From Ophiura sarsii (taxonomy: Eukaryota > Echinodermata > Ophiuroidea > Amphilepidida > Ophiuridae), in the NCBI GenBank assembly GCA_035610835.1, contig CM069441.1:88733574-88797573 (forward strand): DNA of 64,000 bases, read 5' to 3'. Below are positions 57,101 through 64,000 of this stretch, in pieces. Numbering within the stretch: the stretch's first letter is position 1; each line of letters begins with the position of its first letter. Both the position numbers and the translations under genes were made by a program. The notes beneath the pieces were generated by a model. That model was not told the origin of the DNA, did not search any database, and worked only from the letters and a program-made list of their open reading frames with translations.

Positions 57101-58042
57101 GTGTTTCTATGGAAAGCACGCTCTCTGGTGAGCACATGGTTGAATCTGTCATCAAAAAAGCTTCTAGCCGCCTCAAATTTCTCTATAGGCATGCTCACAT
57201 CCTTAACCAAAAGTTACGCAAAAATCTCAGTTCTGCTTTAATACAATGCCACATGGATTATTGTTGTACATCTTGGTATAGTGGCATTGCTCGGCTTTAT
57301 CAACACAAACTCCAAATTACCCAAAATAAGATCGCTCGGTACATCTTGAGTCTATCTTCCAGAGATCATATTGGACAACCTGAACTCAACCTTTTGAAAT
57401 TACTGAAATTCAAAGACAGAGTGAAACAACTGAGGCTGAACCATGTTTTTAACATCTATAATGCCCGTGGTGCAGCTTACCTTTGTCAAAATTTCACCAG
57501 GTCGTCCAATGCACACTCCCATAGAACCAGGTCAAGTAATTCTAATTATATTGTTCCTAGGGTTACAGGAATTGCTTCAAGCACATTCTGCTACAATGCC
57601 ATTCTGGATTGGAATGCACTACCACCAAGGATCCAGGTTTTGCCCACTAAGTGTGCCTTTAAGCAAAATGTTAAGCAACATCTGGCCACTATGTCCCTGA
57701 ATCAAGAGATGTCTGATTTTACGGTGTAAGCTTGTTTCCCTGTCCCTTAATTTGTTGTTGTTTTTTCTTTGTTCGCACTTCTTCACGGCCTCTGCTTTCG
57801 TTTGGGACCCCATTGGAAATAAGCTTGCTCCTTATTGTCAGGCTTAATGGGCTATCCTGGTATGTCAGTTTTGGTGTCAGTGTCTGCCATCCTGGATGGC
57901 ATTGTGGTGAAATGTTTGTTATTTATATTATGTTGTTGTGTAATTTATTGTACTTTGTAAATGTAAATTGTATTTTTTTCTTCTTCTATCATTTTGTTTA
58001 TATTTATGCTGACGATGCCTAATAAAAACAAACAAACAAACA
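54124..58042 (+). mobile_element. Full-length CR1/L2-like non-LTR retrotransposon with 2A
   Basis: About 3.9 kb: 5' UTR (54124-54471), one ORF (54472-57729), 3' UTR ending in an (AAAC)n tail at 58025-58042. AACT flanks both sides (54120-54123, 58043-58046), a 4-bp target duplication. Removal restores the RT frame of the host element at 53317-58610, so both borders are secure. No inactivating change is visible, so the insertion is probably recent. Confidence 0.88.
54472..57729 (+). CDS. Retrotransposon polyprotein: 2A, APE endonuclease, reverse transcriptase
   Basis: 1085 residues. Start has a good context (A at -3, G at +4). A short hydrophobic segment (about 11-21) is followed by the 2A-like motif GDVEPNPG/P (94-102), expected to make ribosomes release a ~101-residue leader and restart at P102. 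APE endonuclease: N135, E162, GDFN 264-267, D311-H312 and S332-D333-H334. RT: FKTARITPLYKKK, YRPVSVLN, LDVQKAFD (714-721), GVPQGS (768-773), YADD (798-801), then a thumb-like region with CHMDYCCTSW. No gag-like ORF1 with zinc knuckles is seen, so the 2A leader may be all that precedes the enzyme. The whole frame is unbroken and the catalytic residues are present. Confidence 0.93.
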   Translation: MALSQNNYHTLALSCLLVVRLITNNTSSTYDDTNYGHSYMYGKSASAMPVWSRFYVRYNDNSTTPWSSSLPITTYDVKSLFKLKLPCLSLIKAGDVEPNPGPPKRSVPNALTDDDVDFDIFLKLKRRGLHFLHVNARSLIPKISEIRLIAQQTKPAAVCITESWLDSSVTNDEIKLEGYDIVRNDRRRDGGGVCTYIRNDIAYNPREDLQRSDLEAVWVDILLPRSKPILLGTVYLPHKHKKFVDMFDEVVSGMSFSQETYILGDFNICLLDPKSTDSICKAYKSCLSSVGLKNLIKEPTRVTENTESLIDHVLVSDNKMVSQSGVIHLGLSDHFMTYCTRKAAKAKFNAHNLIHIRSLKNYNVDTFRSLLAECDWSSILISDSVDIAWQRFKKIFVSILDQVAPKRDVRIKQRTEPWITPTILENIRKRDKIRSQLKTNTPGVDYHDYTTLRNQINRDVKIAKASFFQNKLEESMGNPKRLWSHLKNLGYSSKANSKGKIVLEIDGELCYDTLSVCEYINKFFTSVASVLVSKLPAALNRFGTASNAFIQFYQNKGVSPGEFKLKPVNEEFILKELRGLNALKGAGLDELSPRFLKDGATQISPLITFIVNLSIATDTVPDEFKTARITPLYKKKSKLDVGNYRPVSVLNSVSKILEKCIYVQIEDYLSCNDLIYQFQSGFRSGFSTETCLIYLTDFVKLQISQGNYVGMMLLDVQKAFDSVNHGILCEKLEAMGISSGWFQSYLSNRTQLVCIDGIKSSLQTITCGVPQGSLLGPLLYLCYSNDMELAVKNKLLLYADDSVILAYDRDPKAVADMLGSDLTSCNQWLVDNKLSLHVGKTECMLFGTKAKLKKVSEFSVAYDGYKIKSQDCISYLGVSMESTLSGEHMVESVIKKASSRLKFLYRHAHILNQKLRKNLSSALIQCHMDYCCTSWYSGIARLYQHKLQITQNKIARYILSLSSRDHIGQPELNLLKLLKFKDRVKQLRLNHVFNIYNARGAAYLCQNFTRSSNAHSHRTRSSNSNYIVPRVTGIASSTFCYNAILDWNALPPRIQVLPTKCAFKQNVKQHLATMSLNQEMSDFTV

Positions 58043-58868
58043 AACTGTCAGTGAACATCCATACCTTGGGCTCATCTTCACATCTAAACTCTCCTGGAAA
58101 ACCCACCACCAAGATGATATCAAAGGCTAACAGGATGCTAGGACTCATCAAGAGAAACCTGAGACACTGTCACCCTCGACTGAAAGAGCAGGCTTACATG
58201 TCCCTTGTCCGCCCCCATCTGGAATTTTGCTCCTCTGTTTGGAACCCACACCATCAGACCACAATCAACCAGATTGAAGTCATACAGAGGCGAGCCGCCA
58301 GATTTGTGAAAAACACTTATCAACAAACTGAAAGTGTAACAGCAATGCTCCAGAAGCTCCAGTGGCCCACGCTTCAATTCAGAAGGGAAGCAGCTTTAAC
58401 AATCATGCTCTTCAAAATTTCACATGGACTCATTGCAATTAACAAAGACGACTACCTGACTCCAATGAAAGAATCCAGTCTCAGAAGCTATCATCCTGCA
58501 AAGTTCCAACCTCTCACCTCATACTCCACCAAAGAAATCTATAAATACTCCTCATGTCGTTAACATTGCATGGGATCACCTGACCGTAAAACCCCCAAAA
58601 TGGATCCACATTTTGTATTTATTCAAGCTTACTCAAAGAATGGAAATTAAATAGCCGTATGATTTGTTTGTCCAGTTATGAACACATTTCCAGCTTTAGC
58701 AAACAAGATAGCAAACATGTTAGAACTACCCTATGCATCATGGCTCTATTGTGTACAAGTGTTTTGAAAATCAACGTAGATTCTCAGAGGTTTATTTGCT
58801 CAATAGTGAATTAAAAATACAATAGTTTGTAACAGCTTTAGTTGAATAACAGGCATAATGTCTATATA

Positions 58869-59346
58869 AACTGCTCACAAAAAGTATCGAAACACTTAGA
58901 AATGATCCAATATATAACGGCTCGAAAAGGTATGCATTAATTGAAGCATATAACCAAGTGCATAATTTTGTTCTGCGTATTTTGACACCTCGATCGTTGA
59001 GATACGATGTTGCGGAGCGGAGTTATTGTCATTTCAATGATCGTGGGTCCAGTTTCAAAAGTGACACTCATCCCTATTGAAAATCACGAATCTGATCATT
59101 CTAAACAGTAATGCAAAACTCTTTCTATAGGATGATTGTCACTTTTGAAACTGGACCCACGACCATTGAAATGACAATAACTCCGCTCCAGTCAGTGCTC
59201 CACAACATCGTATCTTATCGATGGAGGTGTCAAAATACGCAGAACAAAATTATGCACTTGGTTATTTGCTTTGATTAATGCATACCTTTTCGAGCCGTTA
59301 TATATTGGATCATTTCTAAGTGTTTCGATACTTTTTGTGAGCAGTT
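58869..59346. mobile_element. Palindromic MITE, AACTGCTCACAAAAAGTATC family, copy 2
   Basis: TA at 58867-58868 and 59347-59348. Longer than the copy at 36275-36637; its right arm retains the segment with CAAAATACGCAGAACAAAAT that is lost there. The minus-strand open frame 59192-59446 reads the palindrome. Confidence 0.88.
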
Positions 59347-60070
59347 TAGTACTAGTAGTAGTACGTGCATGAGTACTACTAACTAGGCAGCAAGATTCGT
59401 CTTGATGTTTTGAATGTTGTGAGTGCCATATTAGGAAATAGATCATAATTCAAATTTAGCATCAATTTTGACCACAAATGTTGATTTTTTTTTTAGAAAA
59501 TCACCTACAAAAAAACTCACTTTGTTAACCTATTTGTTTAACAAAGCTAACAGAATTTGTTTTGAGTGGGGAATGCCTAAATCGCTTGATTATGATGTAA
59601 AGACACTAACTTAGGGATAATTGCTTTTGCTTGTATACCTATTCTATTTTTTTTCACATTGTGACCAAAATTTTGCCCATCTTAAATCAAGCAATTTGGG
59701 CATTTTTAATCAAAAATATTTTTTGTAATTTTCTCAAAAAATATCAACATTTTTGGTCAAAATCGAAGCCAAATTTGGATTTTCTGATGCATTTCCATTC
59801 TAAAAATGTATACTTATATGGACATTTGAGTTAATAGTTCAATTATAACAGCACTCACAACATTCATAAAGTAACATTCTTGAGCCCCCTCCCTATTTTA
59901 AGAGCTTATTACCTAAATTAAGTTCCTTTTTTTGAGGATGAGGACTGCATTACATATTTGGAAATTTGATGATTTTGAAAAACTCTTATTCATCAGTTTG
60001 ATTTGCTCCAAGCTCGATAGCAACACTTAATTTGAGTGATACTTGTATTTTAATAAAGTGTGGACAACTA
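59347..60070. other. No gene recognised
   Basis: AT-rich. Short GTAGTAGTAC words at 59350. Nothing else repeated or coding. Confidence 0.5.
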
Positions 60071-60082
60071 ATTAATAATAAC

Positions 60083-60995
60083 TAGGCGGTCACCCGGGGT
60101 TTGTCGGTTCTCGGGTTTGGTGGTTTGTAGAATGCATGCATAAAGCCCGATCGGACAAACTTTGAAAATTCGACCCTTAGACGACCTTTGACCCTGGACG
60201 ACCCAAGAAAAGAAAAGCCATTTTATTTTTTCCACGCTCGACTCGTATTCGGGCTTCCCGTCACCGAGTTTAAGCCCGATCGGACAAACTTTGAAAATTC
60301 GACCCCTAGACGACCTTTGACCCCGGAAGACCCGACAAACGCTAACCCGTTTTATTTTTGCCACGCTCGCCTCGCATCGAGCATTGTGATCACCGAGTTT
60401 AAGCACGATCCGACCAACTTCAAAAAGATGACCCCTAGATGACATTTGACCTCGTATGCTCTATTTTTTCTACGCTCGACTCGCATTCGGGCTTCCCTTC
60501 CCCGAGTTTAAGCCCGATCGGACAAACTTTGAAAATTCGACCCTTAGACGACCTTTGACCCCGGACGACCCAAGTAAAGCAAAGCCGTTTTATTTTTTCC
60601 ACGCTCGACTCGTACTCGGGCTTCCCGTCGCCGAGTTTAAGCCCGATCGGACAAACTTTGAAAATTCGACCCCTAGACGACCTTTGACCCCGGAAGACCC
60701 GACAAACGCCAACCCGTTTTATTTTTGCCACGCTCGCCTCGCATCGAGCATTGCGATCACCGAGTTTAAGTACGATCCGACCAACTTCAAAAAGTTGACC
60801 CCTAGATGACCTTTGACCTCGTACGCTCTAGCGAATGCGAACTTGCTCTTTCGGGGACCGAGCTGCACCCACCCACCAAGTTTGAACGCCGCCCGACCCC
60901 GGGAAGGCGACGAAAAAGCGCGCACAGACAGACAGACAGACAAACAAACAGACAGACAAACAAACGTGCAGACAGAGAGTAGCGTATTATAATAT
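60083..60995 (+). repeat. Higher-order tandem array (two ~362-bp ABC repeats) with ACAG tail
   Basis: Six ~120-bp units: each has (A/T)TTAAGCCCGATCGGACAA...GACCTTTGACC then a CACGCTCGACTCG... block. Three types alternate as A-B-C (from 60146, 60271, 60400) and A-B-C (60507, 60637, 60766). It begins CTAGGCGGTCACCCGGGG and ends in (ACAG)n and GTAGCGTATTATAATATAGA, a form seen at the 3' ends of RTE-like elements in animals (from memory). Open on both strands for compositional reasons; not a gene. Confidence 0.8.
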
Positions 60996-61079
60996 AGATA
61001 ATAAATAGGAATTCTTAATCATGTATTACTATTACTATTAGATGGATATAAAGTCACCCATTTTCTAGCTTTCCCTTAA

Positions 61080-61315
61080 CACTTTCCATGCGGCTAGTTT
61101 TACCATATAAAACAGATTTTGCAGAAACCTTTTCTAAACTTTCAAAGTCTTACTTCAAGAATAACTGACCTAATACGAGGGGTGTTTGTACTTATGTTAA
61201 TTAATTTCTCATGGTGATTCGAAATATATGATGACAAAAGCCAATTAATTAAATGCATTTTGTGAAACATGATGTGAATAATTGCGTGTGCATAACCGCG
61301 CGGCTGTGGAAATTG
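61080..61315. mobile_element. TTAA-flanked MITE, CACTTTCCACGCGG family, copy 2
   Basis: TTAA at 61076-61079 and 61316-61319. Right end is degenerate (CGCGGCTGTGGAAATTG). Confidence 0.8.
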
Positions 61316-61515
61316 TTAATCTATTATACTCTATATTTGCCTAAAAATCTCAGTCCTTCATAATGTTTGCTTCCTCCGTTTCTTTAGAATACTCATATTG
61401 CCACAAGCTAGTGGGTATTTATCGCTTTGTTTACCTCCTGGAGTAAATATTCTTTTATGTATTTTTTTACAAATACTATCAAACACAACTAGGCCTATAG
61501 CACAACCAAACTTAA

Positions 61516-61799
61516 CACTTTCCAACGGCTAGGCAGCTGGCTAGGCAGGCAGCGTACGGACAACATCCCAAAAGTTCACAAAATGTTTCAAAAATGTCAA
61601 AATTATTGAATTTCAGTACCATATTAATTATTATTTGGAATCACATGATAAATGCATGGAAAAAGTACAAATATGCCTAGTATTGGGCCAGTAATGATTG
61701 AGGTAGACTTCGAAAATTATAAAAGATTCTGACAAATCAGTTTTGTGTATAGTAAACAAAATGTGTACCCTAAAAATATAAATAGCCGCGTGGAAAGTG
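61516..61799. mobile_element. TTAA-flanked MITE, CACTTTCCACGCGG family, copy 3
   Basis: TTAA at 61512-61515 and 61800-61803. Right terminus GCCGCGTGGAAAGTG is intact. Interior similar to the complement of copies 1 and 2 (TTTCAAAAATGTCAAAAT, GAATCACATGATAAATGC). Confidence 0.8.
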
Positions 61800-61803
61800 T
61801 TAA

Positions 61804-62615
61804 AATATAAAAATGTTGGTTAAAAGTACACAGAACGGACACATTTTAGCGAGCTGTTTCCCATAGATTGAATATTTTGGGGTAAAAGCTTGTTTATACC
61901 AAGGAGGACCGCTTTAGATGCACCCCCCTTCCCTAAGATTTTACCTACCTAAGAGTATGGGTAAAACTAAACCATTCTGGCATACGCATATCTTACCGAG
62001 TTGGCCTAACTTGGTAAGCGATTTTGTAGGCCTACATTCGCATATTCTAACATTATAACATTCAACGGTGAAGTTAATATTTGTGTTATTTGTAACAGTG
62101 CGGTTTGGTAAATTGCGTCGTATTATAATTATTTTAATATTTCTGAATGTTATAAAAGGGACGCACTACATGCATATGCACCATTCGATTTTCAAGGGGG
62201 AATGGGTGGGGGTGGGGGTGGGGGGGGGGGGGGGGTATGAACATTGGGGTTGGGTGGACATTTTTTATTCGCCGCCAAAGGTGACAAGTTGTTGTTTTTA
62301 GGCGAAGGCGCAAAGGCTTTTATTTTTAGGTTTTAATGATTTTCTTTATTGAATTGGGTGAGTCGGATTTTTTTAAAACTATCAGCATGGGTCAACTTTT
62401 GTCTTCTTCCTGGCTGATGGGCATTTTTTGTTTTTCATGGATAGTAAGCAAAGTTTGTTTTTCTTCAGAAAACTTCCATGTTCGTGTTCACCAGAGTGTA
62501 ACTATTTGACCTCATTATGTGTGTATATTATAACAGACGACACGTTTTGTGAGAACCGGGCGGAACCGGCCGTAACCGGCGGTCAACGGGCGGTCGAGTT
62601 TTGACGTGATCCCTT
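61804..62615. other. No gene; one poly-G tract
   Basis: Poly-G tract at 62209-62234, and a CCGG-rich phrase near 62555-62600 (ACCGGGCGG, ACCGGCCG, ACCGGCGG). Small open frames lack motifs. Confidence 0.5.
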
Positions 62616-62697
62616 ATTGGCATATTCATATTGGTATATTGGCATATTGGCATATTGGCATATTGGCATATTGGCATATTGGCATATTGGCATATTG
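62616..62697. repeat. 8-bp CATATTGG tandem repeat
   Basis: About eight perfect CATATTGG units, preceded by variants (CATATTCATATTGGTATATTGG). Confidence 0.95.
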
Positions 62698-64000
62698 GAC
62701 ACATAGCAAAATATGTAAAGATTATAAATATATAACCTTTGAACCGAAGATAACCGAAGATATGTCCACGTAGAGGGCGCATTTTCTTACGGTTGTTTTC
62801 TTTCAACTTTGGCAAAAAAAAAGCAAAAGCAAAAGAACTTAACTTCAATCGCTTTTGTCAGCAAACTGAGCCCAAAGATATATTATTTTTAAAGAATATT
62901 TCCTGAAAGATACATGAACTTTGACCGAAGAACATCGTGCTGTGATTACCGCGGTTAACTGTCCTCTGTTATTTTTCATTTGATTACCCCCTTTCCTTTT
63001 TAATTTTATTAATATCAAAGAATTTCCGGGAGAATTTCATCATCCCACGATCACATCATCCCACGATTACCCAAGGTGGCTCGAACAGAGAGTTATGTGC
63101 TGCACGGTTATTGTCATAGCCTGTCTCTTCTTGCACGTGTCGTGGATGTGGCGAGGGATGTGGTCTCCTGTCCAAGGCAATGTTGGTATCCTGTCGGCCT
63201 ATTAAAAAGTTAAAACAAATGGCAATAACAGGTTTAATGACACGCTGTCCTTGACAAGAACACCGCAAAGGTCATTGCTGTTTAATTCATTCGGACTATA
63301 GTGAGGTATTCAGAATACGTGATTGAATGGTGGGATTTCAAACCCCAAACAGTGGTAGGTTATCCGTGTAGTCCTTAGCTATACGGACTACAAAGGGGGA
63401 ATTCTGCATTCAATTGAATCGGTGCATAACCGTTTTATTGCATGAATCGTGTTACCAAATTGGCCTACATAATATGATGGAGCAGGTGTCTTCTTTCTGA
63501 AAATCTAGAATACAGTTATTATTCCCGACAAATACAACATGGCAGCTATTTCGTTACAACTGAGATTTATATAACTAAAGAGATAAGAAGCGCCCGTGAA
63601 TACCTGCTATATGCAGCGATAATATACACCTAGCACCAAAAGCCCCGGACCAGGTGCTTTGAGGTTGGTTAATTCAAAAGATATGTTCGGTACCAAAAAT
63701 CTAAGATATACATTAGATGAGCAAATTTCTTCTCGGCAGTTTGATACCTCATTCACAAAAATCGAATGGATACTTTTAAAGTTATGGCGATTTAACAACA
63801 GCAAAGTTGCACTAGGTATAGGAAATCATTGATTTGTGTGTCATAACGCAGTGAAAATGTGTGTGTAAAGACTCACAGCTAATCAGCAAAAGAGTTTAAT
63901 CTTCACAGCTAGTCATACCCTTAATACCGCAATCCCTTCAGACCTATTCATCCAGATACCTAGGTGGCGCGTTCAGATAGCACACAGCTATGACAGTAAT
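62698..64000. other. No gene or repeat recognised to window end
   Basis: Mixed sequence. Short minus-strand frames at 63056-63268 and 63607-63804 have no motif. CATCCCACGAT occurs twice at 63040-63066. Confidence 0.5.

Larger units (their letters stand above)
53317..58610 (+). pseudogene. 5'-truncated non-LTR retrotransposon, split by a younger one
   Basis: CR1/Jockey-group RT remnant. Part 1 (53317-54123): VPNDWRVANIAPIFKKGD, YRPVSLTS, LDFSKAFDRVPH, SGVPQGTVMGPLLF and the FADD catalytic box. Part 2 (58047-58610): the thumb region with a YLGL motif, KANRMLG, RPHLEFCSSVW and IQRRAARFV. Joining position 54123 to 58047 keeps the reading frame. Part 2 has a frameshift near 58115 and a broken C-terminus. 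There is no endonuclease. The upstream ATG at 53281 belongs to the flanking foldback element. Confidence 0.9.

Noticed and set aside
60068..60809. Open frames on both strands with repeating residues
   Set aside because: Periodicity follows the tandem DNA units, and both strands are open, which fits composition rather than coding.

Overview
This is a repeat-saturated animal nuclear sequence (AT-rich, intron-containing genes, APE-type non-LTR retrotransposons, many non-autonomous DNA transposons, one 100-N scaffold gap at 20354-20453). The repeat content, the duplicated GPCR, the group III secreted phospholipase A2 and the 2A-bearing CR1/L2-like retrotransposon suggest a marine deuterostome invertebrate (echinoderm or hemichordate). 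The taxon is inference, not read from a diagnostic gene.

Layout: (1) About 254-17436 and 34975-51620 are two same-orientation copies of one ancestral segment, spaced 32-35 kb apart. Each carries a complete single-exon class A GPCR on the minus strand (7691-8860 and 40029-41198; I count 13 differences in 389 residues) and a decayed reverse-transcriptase pseudogene. The copies differ mainly by transposon insertions, so many elements have an empty site in the sister copy. This gives direct target-site duplications (TA, TTAA or 8 bp). (2) Between the copies lie a 5'-truncated, twice-frameshifted retrotransposon (17437-20087), a G-rich minisatellite with the gap, a ~300-bp tandem array (21966-22855), and a three-exon group III phospholipase A2 gene (23965-29925) whose introns carry MITEs. 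(3) The right part (51620-64000) holds an intact ~3.9-kb retrotransposon (54124-58042; ORF of 1085 aa with a canonical 2A motif near its N-terminus) nested in an older dead retrotransposon (53317-58610). Further MITEs, a 360-bp higher-order tandem array and low-information sequence follow.

The host genes I can support are the two GPCRs and the phospholipase. Most other open frames lie on homopolymers, minisatellites or palindromes. The least conventional signal is a group of TA-flanked palindromic elements (9261, 25007, 33878, 36960, 42243, 41599). Most end in CACTG(T/A)AAAA, and each is filled with reiterations of its own short, mostly self-complementary word.
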